This document shows positions 42,866-51,824 of a stretch of 64,000 nucleotides of DNA, one piece after another. The stretch spans positions 14,522 to 78,521 of the forward strand of contig JALNYU010000018.1 in NCBI GenBank assembly GCA_023229645.1, written 5' to 3'. Numbering within the stretch: position 1 is the first letter of the stretch; each line of letters opens with the position of its first letter. The notes under the pieces are model-generated. The model worked only from the letters and a program-made list of their open reading frames with translations. It was not told where the DNA came from and did not search any database. The DNA comes from Nevskia sp. Its GTDB lineage: Bacteria > Pseudomonadota > Gammaproteobacteria > Nevskiales > Nevskiaceae. Position numbers and translations under genes: made by a program.

Positions 42866-44019
42866 ATAGCAAAGTGACAGCGCTGGACGCGGCGCGAGAA
42901 CGCCGTTTGGATAGCATCGAAGACATTGTTGCCGACATTAAAGCGGGCCGCATGGTCATCATGATGGACGACGAAGATCGCGAAAACGAAGGCGATCTGA
43001 TCATGGCGGCGGAATACGCCACGCCGGAAGCGGTAGCGTTCATCATTCGTCATTCCAGCGGCATCATTTGTATGCCGATGATCCGCGAGCGGCTTGAAGA
43101 ATTACGGCTGCCACTAATGGTGGCCGAGAACACTGAAAGCCACCGTACGGCGTTCACGATTTCCGTCGATTACCGCCACGGTACCACGACCGGCATCTCG
43201 GCCTATGATCGCTCGGCAACGGTGCGGGCCTTGGCCGACCATGCCAGCAAGCCGGATGACTTCGCGCGCCCAGGCCACATTTTTCCGCTGCGCTACACCG
43301 AGGGCGGCGTGCTGGCCCGGGCTGGCCATACCGAGGCGTCGATCGACTTGATTCGCCTCGCCGGCATGCCGGCAGAAGCGGCGATCATCTGCGAAATCGT
43401 TAACGACGACGGCACCATGAAGCGCGGCGCTGATCTGTTCGCGTTTGCCCGCGAGAACAATCTGAAGATCGGTACGATCGCCGATTTGATCCGCTACCGG
43501 CTTGCGAACGAACACAGCGTTGAGCGGTTAACTGAGCAGAAAGTCACGACGGAATTCGGCGAATTCCAGATGGTGGTTTACGAAGACCGTAACGAAAAAG
43601 CGGTGCATCTGGCGCTGGTGAAGGGTGAGATCAAATCTGAAGTGCCGACGTTGGTGCGCGTTCACATCAGCAATACCTTGCAGGACACGCTCGGCGTGCA
43701 GAGCGAGGAATTCTCCTGGCCGCTACGCCGAGCGCTGAAACGCGTGGCTGATGAAGGTGCCGGCATTGTTGTGCTGTTGCGCCGTAGTGAGTCGCCGCGC
43801 GATCTGGTGCAAAGCATTTTGAATTTGCAGCAGCCGCATACACCGGCGCCGCCGGTTGCTGACGGCGAATTACGTGGCGAACTCCGTACCTACGGCGTTG
43901 GCGCGCAGATTTTGATCGATCTCGGCGTGCGCAAAATGCGCGTGCTGGCGACGCCACGGCGCTTAAATGCGCTGTCAGGTTTTGATCTTGAAGTTATTGA
44001 ATACGTCCATTGCGATTGA
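42862..44019 (+). CDS. ribB: 3,4-dihydroxy-2-butanone 4-phosphate synthase with degenerate GTP cyclohydrolase II domain
   Basis: The N-terminal half (about 16-215) is a complete RibB: acidic metal loop DDEDRENEGDLIMAAE, GHTEASIDLIRLAG and ICEIVNDDGTM. The C-terminal half is homologous to GTP cyclohydrolase II but lacks the three zinc cysteines. Where active RibA has a Cys-rich segment after RVHS, this protein has VRVHISNTLQDTLG and no cysteine, then GAGIVVLLRR. It is therefore likely to make only dihydroxybutanone phosphate, and a separate active ribA should exist elsewhere. This hybrid is known from Pseudomonas and other Gammaproteobacteria. It overlaps ribE (ATGA) and is followed by ribH four bases later. 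Confidence 0.93.
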   Translation: MNSKVTALDAARERRLDSIEDIVADIKAGRMVIMMDDEDRENEGDLIMAAEYATPEAVAFIIRHSSGIICMPMIRERLEELRLPLMVAENTESHRTAFTISVDYRHGTTTGISAYDRSATVRALADHASKPDDFARPGHIFPLRYTEGGVLARAGHTEASIDLIRLAGMPAEAAIICEIVNDDGTMKRGADLFAFARENNLKIGTIADLIRYRLANEHSVERLTEQKVTTEFGEFQMVVYEDRNEKAVHLALVKGEIKSEVPTLVRVHISNTLQDTLGVQSEEFSWPLRRALKRVADEGAGIVVLLRRSESPRDLVQSILNLQQPHTPAPPVADGELRGELRTYGVGAQILIDLGVRKMRVLATPRRLNALSGFDLEVIEYVHCD

Positions 44020-44023
44020 GCGC

Positions 44024-44551
44024 GTGAAAAAAACTAACTCCAATAAGGCGGCTACGGTCGTCCATAAAAGTGGCTACGCCGCGCCCGCCAAAGCGAGCAA
44101 AGGCGAATTCAAAACCACCCGCATCGCGCTATTGGCGACGCGCTGGAACGTCGAAATCGTCGATGCCTTGCTGGCTGGCGCGCGCGCCTGTTTGAAGGAC
44201 TGGGGCGTCGCCGAAAAGCATGTCGTGGAATTCCGTGCACCTGGCGCGTTCGAGTTACCGCTCGCTTTTGCGGCGTTAATCGATTCCGGTGACTACGATG
44301 GGGTGGTTGTTCTCGGCGCGGTGATCCGCGGTGATACGCCGCATTTCGAATTCGTCGCTGGCGAGTGCTCGCGCGGCTTGCGCGAGCACTCGCAGAAACA
44401 TCTAATGCCGCTGGGCTTCGGAGTGTTGACGGTCAATACCACTGAGCAGGCGTTAGAGCGTTGCGCACCGGGTAAAGAAAACAAGGGCTACGAAGCGGCT
44501 GCCGCGACGCTGGAAATGATTCGTCTGCTGGGGGATATCAATGACGACTGA
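44024..44551 (+). CDS. ribH: 6,7-dimethyl-8-ribityllumazine synthase
   Basis: RibH joins the pyrimidine and the four-carbon unit to make the lumazine precursor of riboflavin. The 175-residue product has a Lys/Ala-rich leader of about 30 residues, then IALLATRWNVEIVDALLAGA, the substrate segment GAFELPLAFAALI, VVLGAVIRGDTPHFEFVAGE and FGVLTVNTTEQALERCA. I choose GTG at 44024, four bases after the ribB stop; a longer frame would overlap ribB by 19 codons. The end overlaps nusB by 11 bases. It is slightly longer than the usual 156 residues. Confidence 0.93.
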   Translation: MKKTNSNKAATVVHKSGYAAPAKASKGEFKTTRIALLATRWNVEIVDALLAGARACLKDWGVAEKHVVEFRAPGAFELPLAFAALIDSGDYDGVVVLGAVIRGDTPHFEFVAGECSRGLREHSQKHLMPLGFGVLTVNTTEQALERCAPGKENKGYEAAAATLEMIRLLGDINDD

Positions 44552-44990
44552 AGGCATCAACCCAACCAGCCGACGCGGTTTGGCGCGGCGTTTAACGGTG
44601 CAGGCCTTGTATCAATGGCTGGTGAACGAGAGCTCGCCGGATACGTTGATCAAAGAATTCCGTGAGCAGGCCGACGGCCTCGGCCGCGCGGATCCGGAAT
44701 ATTTCAGCGAACTGCTTCGTGGCACCGTGCAGGAAGCGGCGCCGCTAACGACGGCAATCGTGCCGTATATCGACCGCCCGCTGAACCAGCTCGATCCGGT
44801 CGAATACGCGGTGTTGCTGATGGGGGCTTACGAGCTTAGCTATCGTCTTGATGTGCCGTGGCGGGTGGTCGTTAACGAGGCGGTCAATCTGACGAAAGTC
44901 TTCGGCGCCGAGGATGGTTATAAGTTTGTCAACGGCGTGCTCGACAAAATTGCCCACGACGTTCGAAAAGTCGAGATCGCCGCGAACTAA
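44541..44990 (+). CDS. nusB: Transcription antitermination protein NusB
   Basis: NusB with NusE (ribosomal protein S10) binds boxA RNA to keep RNA polymerase processive on rRNA operons. The all-helical 149-residue protein shows the family segments RRLTVQALYQWL, IDRPLNQLDPVEYAVLLMGAYEL and WRVVVNEAVNLTKVFGAEDGYKFVNGVLDKIA. Its start overlaps the end of ribH, as in many Gammaproteobacteria where ribH-nusB-thiL-pgpA is conserved. Confidence 0.97.
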   Translation: MTTEGINPTSRRGLARRLTVQALYQWLVNESSPDTLIKEFREQADGLGRADPEYFSELLRGTVQEAAPLTTAIVPYIDRPLNQLDPVEYAVLLMGAYELSYRLDVPWRVVVNEAVNLTKVFGAEDGYKFVNGVLDKIAHDVRKVEIAAN

Positions 44991-45013
44991 AACGCGCTGC
45001 CGGGGCGACGTCA

Positions 45014-45985
45014 ATGGATGAATTCGCGCTGATCCGCCATTACTTCGGCGCGCTGACTGCGGCGCGCAGCGATGTTGTGCTCGGCATCGGCGACGACTGT
45101 GCGCTGCTGCGGCCAACGCCCGGCAGCGAACTGGCGGTGACGGCAGACACCTTGGTCGCGGGGCGGCATTTTCCAGTTGATACCGCGCCGTTTGATATCG
45201 GCTGGAAGGCGCTGGCGGTGAATCTGTCTGACCTTGCCGCGATGGCAGCCTCGCCGCAGTGGTTTCTACTGGCGCTGACGCTGCCGGCCGCCGATTCGGT
45301 CTGGCTTGCAGCTTTTGCTGCCGGCTTGCGCACGTTGGCGGATCAATTTGGCGTGGCGTTGATCGGTGGCGATACCACACGCGGCCCGCTTTCGATCACG
45401 ATCACAGCGTTCGGCAGCGCGCCGGCCGGTACGGCGCTCCGCCGTTCGGGCGCACGGCCTGGCGATCTGGTCTGTGTCACCGGAACGTTGGGCGACGCGG
45501 CGCTGGGTTTGCAATTGCGCGGCGCCGTCGTGGTGCCCACGGAAGCGGATGACGATGAACGATTTCTGCAAGCGCGCCTGGATCGGCCCAGCCCACGGCT
45601 CCAAGGCGGCCTCGCGCTGCGCGGCTTGGCCAGCGCGGCGATTGATCTTTCCGATGGCTTAGCTGGCGATCTCGGTCATATCCTGACTGCTAGTGGCGTC
45701 GGCGCCGATCTCAACGCCGCGCTGCTGCCGATGTCGGCCGCCTTTGCACGCGTGCATGTACCGGCGCAGCGGCTGCAGTTGCAGGCGGCGGGTGGTGACG
45801 ACTACGAGCTGTGTTGTTGTCTACCGCCGGCCCAGCTTGCGGCGGCGCAGACGCGGCTTGATCTGCCGTTAACGGTGATCGGTGAGATCAACGCCAAACC
45901 GGGTTTACGCTGGCATGACACGCGTGCTGGCGCGCCTGCGCCGGTTTTGCATGGCTATCGGCATTTTTATGAAAACGATGGCTAG
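45014..45985 (+). CDS. thiL: Thiamine-monophosphate kinase
   Basis: ThiL phosphorylates thiamine monophosphate to the active cofactor thiamine diphosphate. The 323-residue PurM-like protein begins MDEFALIRHYF and has metal/ATP residues in GIGDDCALLRP, VNLSDLAAMAASPQWFLLAL, GGDTTRGPLSIT and ISAAIDLSDGLAGDL-like AIDLSDGLAGDLGHI. It lies 23 bases after nusB. Its last 17 bases overlap the proposed murI start. Confidence 0.96.
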   Translation: MDEFALIRHYFGALTAARSDVVLGIGDDCALLRPTPGSELAVTADTLVAGRHFPVDTAPFDIGWKALAVNLSDLAAMAASPQWFLLALTLPAADSVWLAAFAAGLRTLADQFGVALIGGDTTRGPLSITITAFGSAPAGTALRRSGARPGDLVCVTGTLGDAALGLQLRGAVVVPTEADDDERFLQARLDRPSPRLQGGLALRGLASAAIDLSDGLAGDLGHILTASGVGADLNAALLPMSAAFARVHVPAQRLQLQAAGGDDYELCCCLPPAQLAAAQTRLDLPLTVIGEINAKPGLRWHDTRAGAPAPVLHGYRHFYENDG

Positions 45986-46775
45986 CAACGCGCCAATTGG
46001 TGTTTTCGATTCCGGGCTCGGCGGCCTTTCGGTACTGCGTGAGCTGGTACGCGCGCTGCCGCAGGAAAATTTCATCTATGTCGCCGACAGTGGCCATTGC
46101 CCGTACGGCGGCAAAACGCAGGACGAGATCGTCGCACGTGCTTCGGCCATCACCGACTTTTTGCTCGCCAGTGATGCCAAGCTAATCGTCGTGGCGTGCA
46201 ATACCGCGACCATCGCCGCGGTTGAATATCTGCGGGCGACGTATTCCGTTAGCTTCGTCGGCATGGAGCCGGCGGTAAAGCCCGCCGTTGCCGCGACGCG
46301 CAGCGGCATCATCGGTGTATTGGCAACCGGCGCGGCGCTGAAAGGCGAGAAGCTGCTGCGTTTGATCGATCGCCACGCCAGCGCGGTGACGGTCATAACG
46401 CAACCGTGCCCAGGTTTGGTCGAACAAGTCGAAATCGGCGATTTATCCGGCCCGGAAACGCGTCGCCTGCTGACAAACTACACCCAGCCGCTGCTCACCG
46501 CTGGCGCCGATACGCTTGTCCTCGGTTGCACCCACTATCCGTTTTTACGCGACACGCTGGTGGATATCGTTGGCCCGGATGTGCGCCTGCTCGATACCGG
46601 TGAAGCGGTCGCCCGGCGCGTCGAGACTTTACTGGCGCGGGAGTCTTTACAAACTTCGTCCGCGGCCTCAGGGCGGATCGACTGGTACACCAGCGGCGAA
46701 CCCGCGACAATGGCCCTAGCCGGTGCCCGCTTGTGGGGTGCGCCGGTATCAGCCAGGACCGTGCCGCAAACGTGA
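45969..46775 (+). CDS. murI: Glutamate racemase
   Basis: MurI makes D-glutamate for peptidoglycan. The 268 residues contain PIGVFDSGLGGLSVLRELV and the two catalytic cysteines in VVACNTATIAAV (about residue 80) and LGCTHYPFL (about residue 190), plus YVADSGHCPYG. Starts at 45969 and 45978 are both possible; either overlaps thiL. Finding murI inside the thiL-pgpA junction is not the usual order, and its stop overlaps the pgpA start, so it is fully embedded in the operon. A cofactor/tRNA/lipid operon thus also feeds wall synthesis. Confidence 0.95.
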   Translation: MKTMASNAPIGVFDSGLGGLSVLRELVRALPQENFIYVADSGHCPYGGKTQDEIVARASAITDFLLASDAKLIVVACNTATIAAVEYLRATYSVSFVGMEPAVKPAVAATRSGIIGVLATGAALKGEKLLRLIDRHASAVTVITQPCPGLVEQVEIGDLSGPETRRLLTNYTQPLLTAGADTLVLGCTHYPFLRDTLVDIVGPDVRLLDTGEAVARRVETLLARESLQTSSAASGRIDWYTSGEPATMALAGARLWGAPVSARTVPQT

Positions 46776-47335
46776 GCAACTCTCCCATGCGACGAAAGCC
46801 GGCATCGGCAAAATCCAGCTGGCGGCCCAAGGCGTCGGTAATTTTCAGTTCGCCGGTGCACCTGCTCGCTTTTGGCTTCGGCGCAGGCTTGGCGCCCGTA
46901 GCGCCGGGTACGTTCGGAACGTTGGTTGCGGTGCCAATCTGGCTGCTGATGGCGGGGTTATCGCTACCGGTGTATCTGGTGCTGACTGCGCTGTTAGGGC
47001 TAGTCGGCTGTTGGATCTGCGGCGCCAGCGCGCGGCGGCTCGGCGTTCACGACTACGGCGGCATCGTGTTTGACGAAATCGTCGGGTTTTTGGTCACGAC
47101 GGCGCCGCTCTTGCCGGCCGTCGAACTGTATCCGATCAATCGTTACCTGGGCCTGGCCTTCGCATTCGGCTTATTTCGTCTGTTCGATATCTGGAAGCCG
47201 TGGCCAATCGGCACGCTGGATCAGCGTGTACACGGCGGCGTCGGCATCATGCTTGATGATGTCGTAGCCGGCATCTACGCCGCCTTATTGCTGCTGCTCG
47301 GGCTAGGCTTGGCAGGTGAGTCAGATCTTTGGTAG
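46772..47335 (+). CDS. pgpA: Phosphatidylglycerophosphatase A
   Basis: PgpA dephosphorylates phosphatidylglycerol phosphate in the inner membrane. The protein has family features: HLLAFGFGAGLAPVAPGTFGTLVAVP, FDEIVGFLVT, FRLFDIWKPWPIGTLDQRVHGGVGIMLDDVVAGIYA, and three hydrophobic helices. GTG at 46772 overlaps the murI stop (GTGA); ATG at 46787 is a slightly shorter alternative. It is the last gene of the nrdR-rib-nusB-thiL operon. Confidence 0.95.
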   Translation: MSNSPMRRKPASAKSSWRPKASVIFSSPVHLLAFGFGAGLAPVAPGTFGTLVAVPIWLLMAGLSLPVYLVLTALLGLVGCWICGASARRLGVHDYGGIVFDEIVGFLVTTAPLLPAVELYPINRYLGLAFAFGLFRLFDIWKPWPIGTLDQRVHGGVGIMLDDVVAGIYAALLLLLGLGLAGESDLW

Positions 47336-47459
47336 CGATCTAAATCATTTTTGCTGGCAAAATGTGCGGGAAACTGTATCAACCGTGAGATCAATACGCA
47401 TCAGTACGGTTACAATGGCCCACCCCAATTCGCCTAATATTGAGAGTTAAGGTCGCCTA

Positions 47460-49109
47460 ATGACTGTTGATCGCGATGTAATGGAGTATGACGTCGTTAT
47501 TGTCGGGGCCGGACCGTCGGGTCTGTCCGCCGCGTGCCGCCTAAAGCAAAAAGCAGCCGATGCTGGCGCTGAAATCAGCGTTTGCGTGGTGGAAAAAGGC
47601 TCGGAAGTCGGCGCACATATCTTGTCCGGCGCCGTGTTTGAGCCGCGCGCACTGAACGAATTGTTTCCAAATTGGCAGGAATTGGGCGCGCCGCTGAAAA
47701 CGCCGGTCGCGCACGACGAGATCTACCTGCTGCGCGACGCCGAAACGGCTACCAAGGTGCCGAATGCCTTGGTGCCAAAGCCGATGCACAACGAGGGCAA
47801 CTACATCATCTCGTTGGCGAATCTCTGCCGCTGGCTCGGCCAGCAAGCAGAAGCGCTCGGCGTTGAGATTTACCCCGGCTTCGCCGCGCAAGAAGTGCTG
47901 ATCGAAGAAGGCGTGGTCCGCGGCGTACAGATCGGCGACATGGGCATCGACCGCGCCGGCGAGGAAAAAGACGGCTATACGCCGGGCATGCAGCTGCGCG
48001 CGAAATACACCTTATTTGCCGAAGGTTGCCGCGGCCATCTCGGCAAGCGCTTGATCCAGTATTACGCGTTGGATAAAGAATCCGATGTTCAGCATTACGG
48101 CATCGGCTTGAAAGAAATCTGGAAAATTGACCCTAACAAGCACCGTCCGGGCTTGGTCGTGCACGCGGCTGGCTGGCCGCTCGGCGAAGCCACTGGGGGG
48201 TCGTTCCTGTATCACTTGGAAGACAACCAAGTTGCGGTTGGTTTGATTGTCGATCTCTCGTACTCAAACCCGTATTTATCGCCGTTCGACGAGTTCCAGC
48301 GGCTCAAGCATCACCCGATTTTCAAGCAATTCCTCGAAGGCGGGGAGCGCACAGCTTATGGCGCGCGCGCCATCGCAAAAGGTGGCTATAACGCGCTGCC
48401 GAAGATGATCTTCCCAGGTGGTGCCTTGATCGGTTGCGATCTCGGCACGCTGAATTTCTCCAAGATCAAAGGCAACCATACGGCGATGAAGTCCGGCATG
48501 CTGGCCGCAGACGCGGTAGCGACAGTGCTGCTAGCGGGCGCGATCGGCGGCGATGAATTAATTGGCTACCCGGCAGCGTTCGAAACCAGTTGGCTGTACG
48601 ACGAACTCTATCGCAGCCGCAATTTTGGCCCAGCGATTCACAAGTTCGGTACGTTCTTCGGCGGTGCGTTTAATTTTGTCGATCAAAATTTGTTTGGCGG
48701 CAAAATCCCGCTGACGCTGCACGATACGACCCCAGACCACTTAACGCTCAAACTGGCCGCTGAAAGCCGCAAGATCGAGTACCCGAAGCCGGACGGCAAG
48801 CTCAGCTTCGATAAACTCTCATCCGTATTTTTGTCGAGCACGGCGCACGAGGAAGACCAACCGGCGCACTTGAAGCTGACTGATCCGAATATTCCGATCA
48901 GCGTCAACCTGCCGAAATTCGACGAACCCGCGCAGCGCTATTGCCCGGCCGGGGTTTATGAAGTCGTGGCCAGCGGCGATGCCAAGCGGTTTCAGATCAA
49001 CGCGCAGAACTGCGTGCATTGCAAAACTTGCGACATCAAAGACCCGGCGCAGAACATCACCTGGGTCGCACCGGAAGGTTCGGGCGGGCCGAATTACTCG
49101 AACATGTAA
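47460..49109 (+). CDS. etfD: Electron-transfer flavoprotein:ubiquinone oxidoreductase
   Basis: This membrane-associated FAD/4Fe-4S enzyme passes electrons from reduced ETF to ubiquinone, draining acyl-CoA dehydrogenases. The 549 residues begin with an FAD-binding DVVIVGAGPSGLSAACRLK, have EGCRGHLGKRLI and GALIGCDLGTLNFSKIKG, and end with a ferredoxin-like cluster domain: YCPAGVYEV, then NCVHCKTCDIKDPAQNITW. The 549-residue length is that of the bacterial/mitochondrial enzyme. The genes for ETF itself (etfB, etfA) lie 780 bases downstream, separated by carbonic anhydrase. Some databases call it ETFDH or fixC-like. Confidence 0.96.
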   Translation: MTVDRDVMEYDVVIVGAGPSGLSAACRLKQKAADAGAEISVCVVEKGSEVGAHILSGAVFEPRALNELFPNWQELGAPLKTPVAHDEIYLLRDAETATKVPNALVPKPMHNEGNYIISLANLCRWLGQQAEALGVEIYPGFAAQEVLIEEGVVRGVQIGDMGIDRAGEEKDGYTPGMQLRAKYTLFAEGCRGHLGKRLIQYYALDKESDVQHYGIGLKEIWKIDPNKHRPGLVVHAAGWPLGEATGGSFLYHLEDNQVAVGLIVDLSYSNPYLSPFDEFQRLKHHPIFKQFLEGGERTAYGARAIAKGGYNALPKMIFPGGALIGCDLGTLNFSKIKGNHTAMKSGMLAADAVATVLLAGAIGGDELIGYPAAFETSWLYDELYRSRNFGPAIHKFGTFFGGAFNFVDQNLFGGKIPLTLHDTTPDHLTLKLAAESRKIEYPKPDGKLSFDKLSSVFLSSTAHEEDQPAHLKLTDPNIPISVNLPKFDEPAQRYCPAGVYEVVASGDAKRFQINAQNCVHCKTCDIKDPAQNITWVAPEGSGGPNYSNM

Positions 49110-49142
49110 GCGATGCTTCTTCGCTGCAAACGGACAATCGCG

Positions 49143-49802
49143 ATGAGAAATACCGATCTGGATCAGTTGATCCAAAACAATCATGCCTGGGCGGCGCGTA
49201 CCGAGCAGGAAAAGCCTGGATTTTTTTCCCGTTTGGCCAAGCAGCAGGCACCTGAATATTTGTGGATCGGCTGTTCCGATAGCCGCGTGCCGGCGAACGA
49301 AATCATCGGCCTCGCGCCGGGTGAGGTGTTCGTACACCGTAACGTTGGCAACGTCGTGGTGCATACCGACCTGAATTTCTTGTCGGTACTGCAATTCGCG
49401 GTCGATTTGCTCAAGGTTAAGCACGTCATCGTTGTTGGCCACTACGGCTGTAGTGGCGTGCGCGCTGCGTTGGATCGGCAGCGCGTCGGCATTTCGGATC
49501 AATGGCTACAACATATCCGTGACGTTGTGCAGCTAAACCGCCACGAATTGCTTGCGCTTGAAGACGCCGATCTACGCGCCGAGCGGCTCTGCGAACTCAA
49601 CGCGCTGCACCAAGCCACGCATGTCTGCGAAACCGCGATTGTGCGCGACGCTTGGGAGCGCGGCCAAAGCTTGGTGATACACGCCTGGGTTTACGGGTTG
49701 AAAGACGGCCGCGTGCGTGAGTTGGATTTTGACGTTGGCAGCGCTGCGGAATTCGCGCGCCAAGCCAATCGGCTCGACCAGATGCGGCAAGACAGCCGCT
49801 AA
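49143..49802 (+). CDS. can: Beta-class carbonic anhydrase (Can type)
   Basis: The enzyme interconverts CO2 and bicarbonate. The 219 residues start MRNTDLDQLIQNNHAWAA and carry the zinc ligands in WIGCSDSRVP (Cys, Asp) and VGHYGCSGVRAAL (His, Cys), with PGEVFVHRNVGN, as in E. coli Can. Start ATG 49143 matches the family; the ten codons before it are unlikely. It lies 33 bases after the ETF dehydrogenase stop and 85 before etfB, on the same strand. Bicarbonate is the substrate of the biotin carboxylase encoded downstream, which may explain the location; that link is inference. Confidence 0.95.
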   Translation: MRNTDLDQLIQNNHAWAARTEQEKPGFFSRLAKQQAPEYLWIGCSDSRVPANEIIGLAPGEVFVHRNVGNVVVHTDLNFLSVLQFAVDLLKVKHVIVVGHYGCSGVRAALDRQRVGISDQWLQHIRDVVQLNRHELLALEDADLRAERLCELNALHQATHVCETAIVRDAWERGQSLVIHAWVYGLKDGRVRELDFDVGSAAEFARQANRLDQMRQDSR

Positions 49803-49887
49803 AGCAGCCGATCAGTCGTCACGCCGCGACGCCGCGACGCTTAGCCAAATTCGGTTCCAGTTTATTTTGTTGAATTGAGAGAGAGTC

Positions 49888-50634
49888 ATGAAAGCATTGG
49901 TCAGCGTCAAACGCGTTATTGATTACAACGTGCGCATTCAGGTGAAGCCGGATGGTTCCGGCGTCGTCACCGATGGCATTAAGCACAGCCTGAATCCCTT
50001 CGACGAAATCGCGATGGAAGAAGCGGTACGCTTGAAAGAGAAGGGCAAAATCACCGAAATCGTCGCCGTTACGATCGGCGGCGCGAAGTCGGAAGAAACG
50101 CTGCGCACCGCGCTGGCGTTCGGCGCCGATCGCGCAATTCACATCAAAGACGAAGGCGAAGTGCAGCCGTTAACGGCGGCGCAGGCCTTGGCGGCAACGT
50201 TTAAGAAAGAAGGTGCACAGCTATTCCTGCTCGGCAAACAGGCGATCGACGACGATGCCGGCCAAACCGGCCAGATGGTCGCTGCGCTGCTCGACCTGCC
50301 GCAGGCCACGTTCGCGTCGAAAATCGAACTGGAAGCCACGAAAGCAACCGTAACGCGGGAAGTGGACGCCGGTTTGGAAGTATTGGAAGTTGATTTACCG
50401 GCGATCGTCACGACCGACTTGCGCTTGAACGAGCCGCGCTATCTGAAGCTGCCGGACATCATGAAGGCGAAGAAAAAGCCGATCGAAACCGTAAGCCTGG
50501 CTGATCTCGGCATTACCGCCAGCGCTGGTCTGAAGACGACCAAGACAACAACGCCGCCGAAGCGCAGCAAAGGCGTGATGGTTAAGACCGTCGATGAGTT
50601 GCTCGCGGCGCTGAAAGGCAAGGGCCTGATCTAA
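49888..50634 (+). CDS. etfB: Electron-transfer flavoprotein subunit beta
   Basis: EtfB with EtfA forms the soluble FAD/AMP electron carrier that accepts electrons from acyl-CoA dehydrogenases. The 248 residues open MKALVSVKRVIDYNVRIQVKPDG and contain NPFDEIAMEEAVRLKEKG, the AMP-binding GKQAIDDDAGQTGQMVAALLDLPQATFAS-region, and the recognition loop (PRYLKLPDIMKAKKKP). Ribosome site GAGAGAG precedes the ATG. etfA follows 51 bases later. Confidence 0.97.
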   Translation: MKALVSVKRVIDYNVRIQVKPDGSGVVTDGIKHSLNPFDEIAMEEAVRLKEKGKITEIVAVTIGGAKSEETLRTALAFGADRAIHIKDEGEVQPLTAAQALAATFKKEGAQLFLLGKQAIDDDAGQTGQMVAALLDLPQATFASKIELEATKATVTREVDAGLEVLEVDLPAIVTTDLRLNEPRYLKLPDIMKAKKKPIETVSLADLGITASAGLKTTKTTTPPKRSKGVMVKTVDELLAALKGKGLI

Positions 50635-50685
50635 GCGCGCGTCGATCCGTCATTTCCGAATTCGTCAAAATTTAAGGACTTTCCC

Positions 50686-51627
50686 ATGAGCAAGATTCTG
50701 ATTGTCGGCCAACACGCCGATGGCAAGCTGGACAGCGGTACCGCCAAGGTCGTTAGCGCAGCAAAAATGATCGGCGGCGAGATTCACGTTGCGATATTTG
50801 CCATCGACGGCACCGCTGTTGCCGGTCAAGCCGCGGTGCTGGATGGCGTTAGCAAAGTGTTGCAAATCGACCGCGCCGAAAACGGCCATGCGCTGGCGGT
50901 GGTGGTTGCGCCGCAGGTCGTCGAACTCGCGCAGCAGGGCTACAGCCACGTACTGACGCCGGGCACCACGTCCGGCAAAGACTTGCTGCCGCGCGTTGCT
51001 GCCAAACTCGGTGTGCAGCAGATTTCCGACATCATGGCCGTTCATAGCGCAACGTCGTTTGATCGGCCGATCTACGCCGGCAACGCGATTGTGACGGTTG
51101 AAGCGCCGGCTGCGCCGCTGGTCGTCGCCACCGTGCGTCTGGCTTCGTTCCAGGCTGTCGGCGCCGCAGCAGCGCCAGCGCCGGTGGAGAAGATCAGCTT
51201 GCAAGCCGCGTTGCCAACGCATACCCGGTTCGTAAAGCTAGACGCCCAGAAGAGCGAGCGCCCGGAGCTGCAATCCGCCGGCCGTGTTATTTCCGGCGGC
51301 CGCGCGCTCGGCAGCGCCGAGAACTTTGATCTGATCTACGCACTTGCCGACAAGATCGGCGCAGGCGTCGGCGCCAGCCGCGCCGCAGTCGACTCCGGCT
51401 ACGTTCCGAACGACATGCAGGTTGGGCAGACCGGCAAAATTATCGCGCCCGAGCTGTATGTCGCAATCGGTATTTCGGGCGCGATCCAGCATCTGGCCGG
51501 CATTAAAGACGCGCGGACGATTGTTGCAATCAACAAAGATGCCGAGGCGCCGATTTTTGAAATTGCTGATTTCGGCTTAGTTGGAGATTTATTCACCGTA
51601 GTGCCGGAACTGACCAGCAAGCTATAA
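50686..51627 (+). CDS. etfA: Electron-transfer flavoprotein subunit alpha
   Basis: EtfA is the FAD-binding partner of EtfB. The 313 residues have an N-terminal domain similar to EtfB (SHVLTPGTTSGKDLLPRVAAKLG) and the FAD-binding C-terminal domain (VISGGRALGSAENF, GAGVGASRAAVDSGYVPNDMQVGQTGKIIAPELYVAIGISGAIQHLAG, INKDAEAPIFEIADFGLVGDLF). It has a good AGGAC ribosome site. The carboxylase cluster begins about 200 bases downstream, so ETF can serve the dehydrogenase encoded there and others in the cell. Confidence 0.97.
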   Translation: MSKILIVGQHADGKLDSGTAKVVSAAKMIGGEIHVAIFAIDGTAVAGQAAVLDGVSKVLQIDRAENGHALAVVVAPQVVELAQQGYSHVLTPGTTSGKDLLPRVAAKLGVQQISDIMAVHSATSFDRPIYAGNAIVTVEAPAAPLVVATVRLASFQAVGAAAAPAPVEKISLQAALPTHTRFVKLDAQKSERPELQSAGRVISGGRALGSAENFDLIYALADKIGAGVGASRAAVDSGYVPNDMQVGQTGKIIAPELYVAIGISGAIQHLAGIKDARTIVAINKDAEAPIFEIADFGLVGDLFTVVPELTSKL

Positions 51628-51824
51628 CGCTGGGATCTGCGTTCGCGGCGCGCAGACGCCGCAGCGCCTGTCTAGAGTCGGCAATAGCCGCATCGAGCGT
51701 ATCCGCTCGGTGCGGTTCGTTTTTTTGGGTGCCGCGCCGCTTTTCAGCAGCGGGCCGACCGCAGCAAATTCGGTTTGCTGGTAAAAAGGATGTTTACGGC
51801 GTGATCTTGAGGAGGATCGCGGGA

